Counted from the stretch's first letter, positions 43,801 to 58,800 are shown. The stretch: DNA of 64,000 bases from Hippasteria phrygiana (GCA_037893225.1 JAZGUH010000056.1:2356001-2420000), one strand, 5' to 3'. A program made the numbers and translations. Notes: generated by a model not told the origin, from the letters alone.

Positions 43801-46800
43801 GGAGAAGTCATGGAATTTTGATATTTTACAAGAAGTCATGGAACACTGATATTCCTTGAAAATTGCATAGAAAAGTCACAGAATCTTGCACAACCCACAC
43901 ACGATGATGCCTACAATTTCGCAATGCGAGTCTTCCAGTTTGCATTCCAGTTCTCATGATGCATGTTTATTTGTTGCATGTTCGATGCAACATTGCGACA
44001 GACGCTGCTGTGGTGCTCAGTGGTCTTGTGTCAAACTAGAAGTCTGAATAGACCTTTGTTTTCCTTGTGATGACTGTCCAGTGTATTGTGAATAGATGTA
44101 AAAGAATTGGTCATGGAAAACCTGAATTATTCCTGGAAAGTCATGGAAAAGTCATGGAATTTCATTTGAAGATATCTGTGGGAACCCTTGTAATTACAGA
44201 GTTAATTATGTTAACCTAATATAAAACTCATCAGCACGAAGACCCGGTTTGAGATATTTGAATGAAAGGAGGTTCTTGACAAATAATCTGCCCAAGGGAG
44301 CTGTAAGGTGTAAGGTGTAATTGTCTTGTTGCATAACTTTACAAAGGAATGTTTTATTAAAAAGAAATGACAATGCTTTGTTTCAAGTGTTTTGGGGAAT
44401 CTTTTAATCAAGGTCAGTCAAGTGGGTAAATATGTGTTCTCAAATAAATAGATTTTGTGTATGCTATCTTTAAACTGTTAAATACGGACGACGGCGATAG
44501 CCCCGGTTTGAAAAAGACCACCTGGCCGTTGTCGTCTATATGCGTATTCCTGCATGTATTCAATCCATTGCTTGCATTATGCCTGGCTGCACAAGCCCAT
44601 ATGACATGCCGGCATCCAATTAATAACATCCAGACAGCAAGGTTACGGTTCAGAGGCATAATGTGCAAAAGGGAATGATATTTATCACCACTTGCACCAT
44701 TCCATACTTAAGTTGTGTATAAGCAAATGTTCTAAACTTTTGAGATATTTGAATCAGGGGTGAGATTTCTCAGGATTTTTCCTGATTTCAGAATATTTTT
44801 TTGTCAGAATTTTTAAGGAATCTCTTTTGAAATCTGGAATTCCTGAGGTAAGATGTTTTTACCTGTAAAAGACTAATAGAAACGGGTATTTTAGGGGTGC
44901 CTTTAGGCAATTACAAACCATAGACAGTATGTTGACCTGGGGTCCTTGGCGACCCCCTTACACTGCAGATTTCGTGTATTTTTCCTTTACGGCTAATCTC
45001 ACCCCTGTTAATAAATTCCGGCCAAAATTTTGTTTCCATTTTGAACCACTCAGTAGTCTCAGTGTTCAGGCACGCAAATTTTCTTCGGATCACCCGATTT
45101 CCTCGTTTTTCACTTCACACTTATGCCATTGAAAATTGAAAAACACTGAACAAAGTCTTGTCAAGATTGGAATTTCCTCGTTTTTTTGGTTAATTCCAAG
45201 TTGCATGCCTGAGTGTTTATTTGGAGAACCCTGAGTTCATACTTTGTGTTTCCCCTTTCCCTCCTGACAGATTTCAATGAATGTGACAGCTCTCCCTGTC
45301 TGTACGGCGGTACCTGTATTAACCAACTCAACTCATTCACTTGTCAGTGTGCCCCTGGCTGGACAGGACTCATCTGTGATCGAAGTAAGCATAAACGGAT
45401 AAATCTTCATATGGAAATGATTGTTTATGTCCCACACAGCAGACCGACGTTAGCCCAGCGACATTGGCAAAGGTCGGCACAATTTTTGTTGGTGCGACGT
45501 CACTTTATGATCAACATGTGACGTCAGCCCGGCGGCGAAATTCTGACGTTGGTCAGACGTCAGTTTATGGTCAACACGTGATGTCAGGAACTCACCAATC
45601 AGAACTATTAAAGGAAATTAGTGTTCACACAAGTCGTGTTAAATTGCAGTTTTTGATCCAAAAACACAATTTCTTAATATGTAATTTGTGTTCAAATAAC
45701 GATATTGTTTATGGGAAACAATGACAGGATAAAGTGAATATAAAACTTGAGCACAACAGTAGTTTTTAGTGTATGGTAGGTTATCGTAGCATTTGTAATA
45801 CATAGTAATATATAATAGGTTACTTCCATTTAGTCTGTTTCCCGACAGCAGACCGACGTTTAATTATAACTGTGGATCTAATACATTCCCAGTATTGATG
45901 TTCTTCAGTACAGTATTGTTTTTTTTTGCTCCCTACTCTGTGACAGACATTAATGAGTGCGTGAGTAGTCCGTGCAGAAATGGAGGTACTTGCCAGGATG
46001 GAATCGACACATACACATGCAACTGTGACCCCGCGTGGACGGGTACCCTTTGTGAAATCAGTAAGTGACCGTTCCCTCTTGACACGTCATCAGGGGTCAT
46101 CAGGATAGTCCGTCTCAGTGGGGTAGACAGGTTTTTCCGCAGAGGGGGTAAAGAAGAGACAAGTCCATTTCCATTACTTATGACAGACATGATCAACATA
46201 GGATTTTTGATGGGGGTGGGAGCGTGTCCCACAAGGGGAGGGAGAAGTCCCCCTTTTCCCCTGTAGCTATGCTACTGATCGATCTATTTTTGTATGGGTA
46301 TTTATGAGTTTCTAAGACCAAAAGGCCACTCAGGATGTAGGCTACAACAAAAGACAGAAATCACAGGGATAGAAGGTATCTGTTCACATTTCGTTTGAAT
46401 TGTGAAAGATTTTGAAGAAAAGCAGGTTACACCTGACGAGAGGCGGTACAAGAGAAAAACAAGCACGAATTTGTGCAGGAGCCGCGTCGTCCACCTATGA
46501 ATCAGTAAAGCATAGTAAATGCTGTAGCGCCCTCTTAATTAAGCCATGTCACGAAAACGAATTTGGCACAAGAAGAAGAAGAAGAAGAAGAATAATAACA
46601 ACGCTAAGGGACCACTGCCTAACCCATGGTCAAGTCCGGGCCTTCTGGCCTTTAGTCTTGCTAATTGATAAAGCCCTGCCTCTGCCAGGCTAGGCTGGGC
46701 TGTGGCCCCTCCCACACTAATGTGTAGTGATTGCTTTTGTTGTCATTCCATTCACGGGCCGGAGATGAAGTCTGGGTGAACAATGGGAGCTGGGTTGGCT

Positions 46801-49800
46801 CCAGCATTAGTAGCAGTTTATTGTGTACAACCAGGGGATTATAGAAGCCCGAAGGCCTAGGCATTCCCAGGGATTGGCCAGGCTTTTTAACGGCCTGGCC
46901 CGACCATGGGTTAGGCAGTGCTCCCTAAGCACTTACAGAAGAACTAGTCTGGTTACCTGACCTCGCTGTTTTTCTGACAATTCGTGGTAAAGCATAGGCG
47001 AGGTATAGCCACCACGGTTAAAAATAGATTATGACACGATGTCAGTGCGAATAGCGTCATCATTGGTAACATTTTAAAAATAATACTCTTTCCCACTCCT
47101 ATGCAAGGGTGTGGCATTTATTTGTGCCTAGGGAAGCTTTGATTCAATTGAAAATTAAACATCATGCACAACAGGTGTTTTGGTTTCTGTAAAATACAAG
47201 CCATTTACACTTGGTACTTTAACACACAACCATACTAAAAACATCAACAGTAGCACCCAAATATTGAGAAAAAAAAGAGTTAGGATATTTTTGGACATTG
47301 TTCAGATTCATAGGCCTCGTTTTTCATGTAACCTGGTAGTACTGGAAATCAGATAATCCATGTTGCAATCGAACGAAAGAAGGGGTGAAATCAGGCCTCA
47401 AAATCCCCCTCTTTGGCTCTTTAATTGTAAGCCAGAGGCGACCGTTTCTTGGCACGTATGGATAGCAAAATGAAAAAAATGGAATATGACAATGAGAGTT
47501 TTTATGTTAAAAAACACAACTTGCACAACTTAATATACAATTCCATATTTTCCCTGAACAGGGTACAAATGTACATTTTTAAAAGACAACGGAGAATAAT
47601 TCTCCTATTATTTATATGTCAACCCACTGATTTATTTTTGGAAGATGTGGCATTCCATACAAAGTTTCGTAGACGCTCTATCATGCAGACAATTATAGTG
47701 CCCCCTGATGATCTGCAAGCGAGTCCAACTTTCTTGTAAATATCTTGTTTCTGAATATGCGGTAGATTTGACTTCATCATGATTTGTTCCCGTCCCTCAG
47801 ATTTTGATGAATGCCAGAGCAACCCTTGCCTGAATGGCGCCTCGTGTCAGGACAGAATCGGTGGTTTCTCTTGTTTCTGTGCGCAAGGATTCACAGGTGT
47901 TATCTGCCAAATCAGTGAGTACCACTCAATGGACCTATTGCACATTGGTGCTCAGCCACGCCCTTTTAAAGGTAGTATACAAACATCAAAAACAAAACTA
48001 CTGAATTATTCCGAAATACCGCACTGGACTGAAAGTAAATAGCAGTCTCAAGCATCCTGTGAAATCATGGCACCTGGTGTGCTGTCGTTTTCAAGAAAAG
48101 TGGAAATTTATATCGTTTTCCAAAGATTGTCGGCCGACAATCATTGAAAATAGTCTAGTTCCCCGACCTGATAACCCTATAAATTGCTACGTTTTGTCTA
48201 AAGTATGGTTAGGGAACCAGACTACTAGGACAGGATTTTTTTCCAAGCATATGCACACAAAACTTGAACCAGCTCAGTGCGCGCTTTAAAATACTAACCC
48301 CCAAATCCATTTATTTCTGCAAAAGCAAATGTTGTATACTTCATTTAACCTCTTCAATGCGGACGACGGCCATAGCCGTGGTTTAAAAAAGACCTCCTGG
48401 CTGGTTGTCATCTATACACGCATTCCTACACATACTCGATCCACCATGTTTCAACTATATTGTTTTTGAATGGGAGTGTAATGAATAGATGGAGCTTTTT
48501 CAAACAAAGCTTTCATTCACACAAAAGGGGGCTCCAAGTGCAATGAATAGGACCACTCTATTCAGTGTGGTGCCTATTGTTTGTATTTACACTTGGCTGC
48601 AAAGCCCATTCTTGGCATACCAGCCCTCGTCAATAACAGCTGGACGGAAGGAGTTAACCCTATGGATTTGTATGCAGAAATTCTTGTTTCTTTGAGATTT
48701 TGCACATTCTGCATATTTGAAGTTGACAAACTAGTTCCCTCAGCTTTGCCTTGGGGGCTAGTTTGTCAAGTTCCAATACCTCGGGTGCTAATATCAACTA
48801 TCCACCCTCAAACCATGTTATATTTGTATAATGTCACATGCTGTGTTCATGCAGTTCTACTTCGATGAGTCATTTATATAAGGGAGTATTTCATATTGTC
48901 CAGATGCGGTATTGATTGTAGTACCACTGTTCCTCTTTGTGGTGCTGCATTTCATACCTCAAACCTTGCTGATGAATGGGAAGCCATGCAGCTTGAATAA
49001 CTGAATAATCCATCTTTTCTCTATCTTGGACTTGAGACTCTTTATATGAACTACCATAGATTTAAAACGTGTAATTGTTCAAAAAAAGTTGAAATGGCGG
49101 TTAGAGAAAGTGTAATTCTGTCTGTTTATCCTGCAGTAGTGACAGTTGCAGTAGCGTTTCAAGCAAAAGCATGGTTGATAGTTGCTTTGTGCTGGAACCA
49201 ACACTTTAATATCAAAGACAACAATTACAGAAATTATTTGTTTACTTTCAAAATGCAACTTTGTTGTGCCTTTGTCACTTGTCTGTAGATATCGATGAGT
49301 GTGCGAGTAATCCATGTTTCAATGGTGACTGCACGGATCTGGATAACGGCTTCAACTGTACTTGTAGACCGGGCTGGACTGGTACCCTGTGCACTCAAGG
49401 TAAGTCCTCAGGAAAACGTTTGCCTGTCAATGCTCTCTAATCCACACAGGACGTAGCCCTCAGGATGTTTCTTTGTACAAGTTCTGTATCAACGATCTTA
49501 CGGCAAGCCCACATTATGTCTGCGGTACCAGAACCGAAGGCCACATTTGACAACCCCCACTTGATTTAAAAACATTTCAATAAAATCTTTGACAAGTCTT
49601 TTAAGGATTGAAATGGAGAAGATTTGTAACTGCAGAAATGTTGATAATGTTGGTGTGAATTCTATGCAGTCCATCGGCAATCATGTCAAAATTCGCTTTT
49701 CAGTGGACGGTCTGCGACCCTTTTTCTGTAGTGGCAAAGCTGATGAATGGGTGCTGTCAACATTTAACACTTAGACCGGATACTTGTATAGAATCACACA

Positions 49801-52800
49801 ATCGTATATCTTTTGTTTACTCTTTAGACATCAACGAGTGTGCACCAGACAACCCATGTCAAAACGGTGTGTGCATCAATCAGGAAGCTACGTTTGTGTG
49901 TCGCTGTCAGCTTGGTTGGACTGGAAAACTCTGTGACATAAGTAAGTCATAATTTTATGTGACATCGCCTGTTATAATGAGTGCAGTGTTGTTCCGTGGC
50001 ATACTTAGTTTACAAGCGGAAAAAGAAATTCGATTTTGGGATGTCAACATTTTTACATCCGAAACACCCTATCATATCCAACAGTTTCTAGGGTGATATT
50101 CTGTGATGTCCTGTACGGTGTAGTTCACACAGTTTGCTGACTTTGAGCTTCTTTTTGTCAAAACAAGGTGTGTGACTCGAACAATTTTTTTTTTTTTTTA
50201 AATGGCGTGATCCCTGCCTATATGGCATTCTGGGTTTATGACTTCTGACAAGCGCCCCCTGAACAAAGACACTGTCTATGACAATTTTGGAGACTGCCAA
50301 CAGAGGGCAGGATAGCTCAGTTGGTAGAGCACCCGTATGGTATTCTGGAGGTCTCAGGTTCAAATCCCGCTCCTGCCAGTTTTCTTTGTTTATTTTGAAT
50401 ACTTCAAGTGATTATAGCATAGGCCAGGAATGAGCCACAACCAATACACAGGAAATCAATATATTTCCTCATCAGTTTTCAAATGTTGCTACATTCGAAC
50501 TGTTTAGGGATACCAGGTCACATATTTTATATTTCGATTTGTTATGTGGCCTTGTTTGGTTTCATGTCAAGAAGAAAGACAATTTGACAACCTCTGCATT
50601 TGTTTGGCTTTAACCCCCTATCAGACGTGAATGAATGTGAGAACACTCCCTGCTTGAACGAAGGAACGTGTGAGGATCTACAGAACTCTTTCCGTTGTGT
50701 CTGTCCACTAGGGTTCACTGGCTTCACCTGTCAAATGAGTGAGTTGCGCAATGCCTCCCTCCGACTCAGTTTCCTCACCAGCCCCAGCCCCAGCCCCAGC
50801 ACCAGCCCCAGCCCCAGCCCCAGCCCCAGCCCCAGCCCCAGCCCCAGCCCCAGCCCCAGCCCCAGCCCCAGCCCCAGCCCCAGCCCCAGCCCCAGCCCCA
50901 GCCCCAGCCCCAGCCCCAGCCCCAGCCCCAGCCCCAGCCCCAGCCCCAGCCCCAGCCCCAGCCCCAGCCCCAGCCCCAGCCCCAGCCCCAGCCCCAGCCC
51001 CAGCCCCAGCCCCAGCCCCAGCCCCAGCCCCAGCCCCAGCCCCAGCCCCAGCCCCAGCCCCAGCCCCAGCCCCAGCCCCAGCCCCAGCCCCAGCCCTCAC
51101 CCCGACTCCAGCAGAATTTAGACCTACTGGAACCTCTAACATACTCACGATTCATCAAGTTTGTAATTGGAAGCACATCCTTTTTTAACCCTTTCCTTAC
51201 CAATGTCGTGTTTACTTAATAAGGAAACCACACACCAGATAGAGTATCCAAACAACAAATATATTCACCATGTTTCAACGAACTGTAGTGCTTGTGTTTT
51301 TTGCTGCCCATACATGATCTATATACCAACGGAAAGAGCTTGTTCGGTTCTTTCTAATGGTGCTATCAAATTCATGTGTCACCATTCCAATACTTAGAAC
51401 TTAAAGAGGCTGGAAGATGTTCATTCTTTTAGGGCTTGGCACCCCAACAAATACATTTTCAAATTAATTGCTAATTTGTTTTGCGATAGTTAAGTTATGA
51501 GGTTTCCAATAAAAAAATTCCACACAAAAAAATCAGTCCCTGATGCAATGAGTTGCAAATTTAAAATTAGGAGCAGGAACTATATTCTGGAAAGACTATA
51601 AAATAGAGTGCGGAATGAAGCTTGTTATTTTTTTTCTTTTAAAAATACAATTTTCTTCCACAGTTCATTAGTAAGCAGAAATCCATTGTAATAAAGTTTT
51701 TTTTGTCGGAGCATGAACATACATGTAGCAACTGAAAGCGTTACTTAGGAAATAATGATTATGTGTACAGAAGGTTTCAAGTATTCCAACTTTTCCTACC
51801 TACTTTTTCTTTTTATCTTGCTCTTACTTTTTTTACTTTTTTCTTGAAATTCCTATTTTTTCCTACTTCTTCCAACATTTTTGTCTCACAACTCCGAAAA
51901 CTGAAATTTCAGTGTTACACACTGTGATATTTGAAAACCACACAATGAAGGGCTTGGGTGCAGGATTACTGCAACTTTGAAGAGCTTAGTTGAGGATGGA
52001 GCACAAGTGTTGTGAGTACAGAACGAGGCTTGTGATGCTGTGGACATGGGTGAGTATCGACGAAAACTACTCCTAAAAGCCCGCAAAAGTCCTACTTTTA
52101 TCCTGATTTTGTCCTTCAAAGTCCTCCTTTTGTCCTGTGTGTTTTTAGAATTTTGATCCTACTATTCTCCTTACTTTTCACCTGGGTCTGCTTGAAAGCC
52201 TGGTACAAGTATGAGTTCAGAATAAGGACTTGACAAGAGTACGGCAACACTGAGGTTTTCTTTATGCCCTTGCAGATATTAATGACTGTGCCTCTATACC
52301 CTGTCTGAATCGTGGCCGGTGCGTGGATGGCGTTGAGAATTTCACATGCCAGTGTCTGGATGGCTATAATGGGGACCGCTGCCAAAACAGTAAGTCGCTC
52401 TGTTACGTCTGGGGCCAATTTCACAGGGTTTCCAAGCACAACAAATTGCTTAGGTCTTCGTTGGAAAAAGAACAGGATTGGGTGGTATATATTGCTCGAG
52501 ACTGGTATTCAGCTGTTTGCTTGGCATGAAAACCACATGGAGTTTTAGCTGGTAACCTGTTTCAATTAGCTAGATCGTAGGGGCTGCACCCGAAAAAGTT
52601 TAGAAAATCGTTGTTGCACAAACTAGACAGTTGGACTTGGACAAATACCTGACTTTGCTTGACAATGTAACCTTTCTTTGTGTACATGCAGTGAGTACAC
52701 CAGATATAAAGGCTAGAAGTCAAGAAATCTGTGGGTTTTGTTCTGAAAAACTCATCACTCCCTGTAAGTAGGGAGGGAACACTTTGTCATCCAATTTGAA

Positions 52801-55800
52801 ATAATTGAATATTGTCCAATAAAACAAGACCACCCATTGTAGTGAAATGCAGTCGCACCATATAGCATTCTGAGTTACCATACCAGCAGAAGTCAAACAA
52901 TTTTGGATTTCAACATTTTTTTCATAAAAAAAAATCCCTTTTCTGTCATATTACAAATGTTATAACTAAATTTAATCCAGAAATGTTGTTTTGGGGTGAT
53001 GCTGTTTGTGCATATAGAGTATAGTTGTTATTATTGACTAACTTTGAGCTTCATTTCTCATAACAAGTGCTCATGACTACTTCAGAAGGTTAGCAGGCTA
53101 GGAATGAGCTATACCAACACACTGTACATCAAATTAAAGGCTGGGCAATTCTGCGGTAACGGAATTACATTTCAGAAGAATTAGGGCTGTATTTTTACAT
53201 GCTGTGGATAAGTCTTATATGGCCTACCTGATTACAAACATTTCTATTTGGTCTCGTTAAACCCCTGCTATCGTATCAAAATAAACAAATTGAAACTTCC
53301 TACGTGTGGAAAGATCCAAGGCCAAAAATGTGACGGAATTACGTCAGAAAATTATGGATTTTTGCTTACCTTAATTACCACATAAAATTCTATGAAATCT
53401 ATATAACCAATAAAGATATTCCAAAACGGTTATTGGGTCCTTGCTACATGTAAGCATGCATTTAGCCATTCTGGACATCTAATTTAAAGGTGATTTTATC
53501 AACTTTAAAATTAGTCATTTTATTTGTTTCCCATACGGAATTGCCCAGCTCGATACTGTGAAGATGAAAGCAGGAGGTCGTTGGTACGATTCCTGCTCAA
53601 GCAAGCCACAGGCTCTCGGAAAGCACTAAGCATACAGTGCTTCATACACTAAGTCATGAAAAGAGCCAAAAAACTCTCCCTCTATAAAATAAAAGCTGAT
53701 TACCTGTACTTTTAGGAAGTACCGTAATCTCAGTTTTCAACTTACTATTTTCCACCTGGTTCCTGATATCAGGTGACATACATGTATGTGTTTATTAGTT
53801 CAAAATATGTCTCTATTTATATTCATGATTATTCATGTAGATATTAACGAATGCCTGAGTAGTCCTTGCCAGAATAATGCAGATTGTATTGACGGCATCA
53901 ACTTCTACCAGTGTCGATGCGTGCAAGGTTTCATCGGGATCCACTGCGAGAACAGTGAGTTTGATTGGTTTATGGCTTGAGCGTGTAAGGCGCCCACACA
54001 CGGGGAACTCCAGAAGACTCTTCTGTGACGGGCAGCACCCATGCACATGGGCACAAACTGCTATATCTATAGAGAAGCAAAGTGTAGCGTCAGTTGCCAT
54101 GACAACTGATTCTAAACAAACTTCTGTCATGGATTCTGAGTGCCAAGCATTGTGACAATGGGTTTTGTTTAGTAAACACAAAGTGATTTTGAAACAGTTT
54201 CTTTTTTAAAGAGGACGTTAATTGCTGAGAGAAATCTGCGTCATTTTGAAGTTTTATGTAGATTAAGGTATATTTACAATAAAACAGTCAAAAAGCCAGT
54301 TCGGTATCTCTGTGAAGTACATAGTCCAGGTCAAAGATTATTCGGGATAAAATTGCTGACTTAATGTTACACGATGTTACGTGAACGACTGATTGATTTA
54401 ATGCGTGCAAGTTGTGCGACCACCTTGCGCGTTCGTTATCCTGAATGACTCGTGACCCATGTCATTGTCCACATGCGCAGATGAAATACCCAACTGGCTT
54501 ATTATTTCTGCTGTGAAATAATAACAAAGTTACTTTTGAGGGCTGTTTTTATCAAGTCCTGTCTAGCCTGCTGGTGCCATTTATCTAAAAAAATTCTCTG
54601 CGGGCAGCAAATCTGACGTCATAAGACAAAGTCCCCTTTTGTGCCTATAGACTAATCCGGCGACCAAAATTAGGAGCATTTACTGCGGTGGCACCACGCA
54701 TATTTTACGCACGCGCTCGATGCAGCTTTGACCAACAGGGTGTTTCTAACAACTTGCCAAAATGCGCACGCAACTGAAATTAAAGAACGCGGGCAACCTG
54801 CACGCGAGCGTGGCACTAGAGCAAAACTGGCTTCTAATTTTGTTCGGTGAATTCCCGTATTGCTAAACACGGAGTGGAGACGTTTTATGACGTCAGATTT
54901 TTTTGCAAATTTTCAGCAAATTTTAATGACGAATCTGTACACATTGATGATGGTTGTTACTATGCTTGACATTGTGTTTTGTTAATGTCAGATATTGATG
55001 ATTGTCTGAACCGCAACCCTTGTTTGAACGGTGGGACCTGTATGGATGGTATCAACAGCTATACCTGCAAGTGTGAGCCTGGATGGAGTGGGGATAACTG
55101 CCAGTTCCGTACGTCAACTTGTCTTTCACTTCTTGCCCTGTACAGACATTCTTCTTTTTCTAACTGGTTAATCCCTCTGATTCCTTGGACTCAAATACAA
55201 ACATGCCCCTCATACATCTGTTGTACGTGGGTATAATCTCTTATTCTGGAATAATGGTGGGAGAAATCAGAGATTTCAAAATCAGGGTATCCAATTTTTT
55301 TTTTTACCGGAGAATGGTTATCTGACTTCACTGGAAGTCCCCATTTAGCTCACAGTCATGCCAAAAAAAAAATGAGGAGTGATTTCTTGCCGCATGCAAT
55401 GCCCTCCACAAAGATTGGGCACAGTTTGCGAGATTCAGTGTCCAGTTGACCTCTCCAAAAACAATTCAGAGTTGCAACGGTGAAAAACAGTCGAATGAGC
55501 AGGCTACTCCAGAACCAAAGGGACAATCAGCAAGTGATTTTGGTCACAATCAGAGACCATAGAGCAAATTGTGGGATGTTCCAGATATGTTCTTCAGCTT
55601 TTGTCACAAACAACTTGGAAGTTTTTAGGTTGGTTTTGAATATCTAGTTTTTTAATATCGTCAACCGAATATTCGAATACTTTTTTGCCGGCTCGAATAT
55701 TTGAAAAAATATATATGCACATACAGATACGACTCAGATGCAATTTTAGTAGAAAAGTTACGGAGCTTAGCAGTGTCAAATGCATTTTTGTCGAAGGTAA

Positions 55801-58800
55801 CTTTTTTGTGGCCAGTGGCTTTTGTTCCCGTCCGTAAAACCCTTGGCACTTGTAAAAAAAATATTCCTGCAAAAACGCAGACTGAAGTTTGGTTTCTTAT
55901 CAGAACGTTACGTACCCGTAATGATTTTGATACAACAAGCGCATGCAAACAAAATGTCGATCGAGCAGTCCATAATATCAATCGCCGCACGTAAAACACC
56001 GGCGTAATGGTGCGGCATGCAGTTGCAGCTGACGCGTGAAAAACTTGATCGGCGAGTATCGAATATTCTGTCAAATCCAGTTTCGAATAATCAAATACTG
56101 AATTATTCGAAAATGAACAGCCCTATATATGTAACCCGCCCTGGAAAAAGGTATATTATGTCGCAAAATATAAAAAATGAGTTCCATGCATGTTTGGAAA
56201 GCCCGCAATGTAAGCTTTCATTTGGTACATGACAGAGCTCCAAAGCCCTTTCCATTCTGGAGATATCGCGTTTTTGCATATTAATTAGTTCTATGGAGTT
56301 CAAATGACACAACAGAGAAAACAGGCTTTGAAATAGCTAGTTCTAATACAATGCAATGGAACAATGCACTCTAAAAAGGTTATTTTTTCACTTTATTCAC
56401 TGAAATCAACATTGTTGTGCACCAAACCTGAAACTTTAGATATTTAAGATGTCATTAAAGACAAAAACTAAAAATAAATTTTGACGAAAATGTTTACCCT
56501 CTCAATGTTGAAAGGGCCATTACACGTAAATGCATAGCGCGACTTATATCACCTTTTTCTGGAGCGGGTCACATATACCCAATACCCTAATCCCTCACAC
56601 GTTTGTAGGCTGATGGCGTTTCCTGGTCAAAATAGCCCAGACGCTGTCAATAATGGCCCTAGAGTAGGCCAGGGGAATGGATAACTGACAGTACATGACG
56701 GGCCTCTTAAGACATTGGCACTGAGCCTGACATGTATGTAATGTGACAGATTTATTTGTCTGGTATTTCTCGGTCAGTAGATAAACTCTTACTAAAAAGC
56801 AGGACTGTAGTCGAGTCCACAAGTCCATCACAAGTCCCTGCAAGTCCCTGCAAGTCCCTGCAAGTCCCTGCAAGTCCCTGCAAGTCCCTGCAAGTCCCTG
56901 CAAGTCCCTGCAAGTCCCTGCAAGTCCCTGCAAGTCCCTGCAAGTCCATCACAAGCACTCCAACCAGTCCTAATTCCAATCACAAGCTATTCAAATGAGC
57001 TTTGACAAAGGCATTGCTTTGTCATTGTTCATCCAGTTACTTGTGACCGGCTTTATGAAAGGACTTCTGACTGGACTTGCGAAAGGACCTGTGAAAGGAC
57101 TTGAAGGGACTCGACTACAGCTCTGCTAAAAAGGGAATTGCTTAATGCTATGTGGCTGTCTCTGACATGCGAACTTTTGAAAGATGAAAAGCTGTGAGCC
57201 ATGGCCCCCTCAAAAATGAAACCTTTAATAATTTTTTTTTATGCAAACTTACCCCAAACAAGCCTAAAGGCCACTCGAGGTACGGAGCTACAAAAAAGAA
57301 AAAGAATCAAAGATCCAAGAGGTAGGAATTAATATTCCTCTTGAAGCAGAAAAGATTGTAAGATGAAGAAAAACATGCACCAGGCATAGAATTCCATAGA
57401 GATACAGAACGAGGAAAAAAGCTATCGGCACAGCTTTTTGTTAACCTTCCATTAAGCCTTATTATTATTTCAGGAACTCGGCCAGCATCAGTGAAATGGT
57501 ACTGCAACTTAATATCTTTCATATTGTTATATCCCAGGTGGCCAGTGTATCGCCAACTACACAATTCCCGCAGGCAGTAGCATCAACATCGCCTCCCCTG
57601 AGTATCCCTCCAACTACCTGAGCAACGACGAGTGCCGCTGGTTCATCTCTGCCGAACCCGGCAAGCACGTCTTAGTGGAATTCACCAACTTCGACACGGA
57701 GAGGCAGTACGACTTTGTCAGTGTGGGCAACGGTGAGGATCCCTCGAACCTGGGGTCAAGGGTCATCTACTACGCCGGGATGGAACTGCCACCAGCCTTC
57801 CTGACCACTGGCAATGTGGTCTGGGCTACGTTCCTGACAGACAACACCAAGACGGAGAGTGGGTTTGCTATCACCTTCTCGGAGCAGGATAACCCGGGTT
57901 GGTAGTTTTTCACATACAAATGTGGTCATAAGAAGAGTGTTGGAAAACGGGGGCTGATCACATGGAGCTGTTAAGCAAACTTTGCTTGGCAAATAATGAT
58001 CATTACAAATGAGACATCATTGTATTAAAAGGGAAATGAACAGGCTTTCCAATGATATAACATACAATGCTAATAATACAGTAACAACTGGGGCTGTTCA
58101 TTTTCAAATAATTCAGTATTTGAAATTGGATTTGACCGAATATTCGAATATTTGATACTCGCCGATCAAGTTTTTCAAGAAACCAAACTCCAGCCTGCAT
58201 TTTTGAAGGAATACTTTTTTACAAGTGTCAAGGGTTTTACGTATGGGAACAAAAACCTCTGGCCACAAAAAAGTTACCTTTTGACAAAAATGCAGCATTT
58301 GACACTGCTAAGCTCCGTAACTTTTCTACTAAAATAGCATCAGAGTCGTTTCTGTACGTGCATATATATTTTTTTGAATATTCGAACCGGCAAAAAGGTA
58401 TTTGAATATTCGGTTGACGATCGAATATTTGAATATTCGGTATATTCGGGACAGCCATAGTAACAATAGAGATATGATCGACCAATTTTCCAAACTTTTT
58501 TTGAGGGGTTTATAAGGGGCATGGATGACTCGCAAATGGTGATAGGCGAGTTCTCCACCATGGGTTAAGTGTATGACAAAAAGGTTGTAGAATTGAAATT
58601 GTAGTCAGGGTGTATCCTTTTCTCAATCTGTGAAATATTCAGATCTGGTCAACGAATGCCTAAGCAACCCGTGCATGAACGGAGCAACGTGCGTCGACAG
58701 CGTCGGCAAATATGTCTGCCTGTGCCATCGCTACTACTATGGGATCAACTGTGAAATGGAACTTGGTATGTGTACAAATGGTGTTTTTTTTTGTTGGGAT

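Noticed and set aside
50306..50378. A tRNA gene
   Set aside because: The acceptor stem and both promoter boxes are good, but the anticodon stem is mismatched and the same head-plus-tail occurs at several other loci, so it is a SINE.
50708..51203. Long open frames of Ala-Pro, Gly-Ala and Gly-Trp repeats
   Set aside because: All arise from the CCCCAG array, open in every frame. Only the Ser-Pro frame is continuous with an exon, and it is discussed as possible intron retention.
57675..57905. CUB exon as the terminal exon of the gene
   Set aside because: The frame does reach TAG at 57904, but a 360-base symmetrical exon, a usable donor and five in-phase EGF exons downstream favour continuation. 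Kept only as an alternative form.
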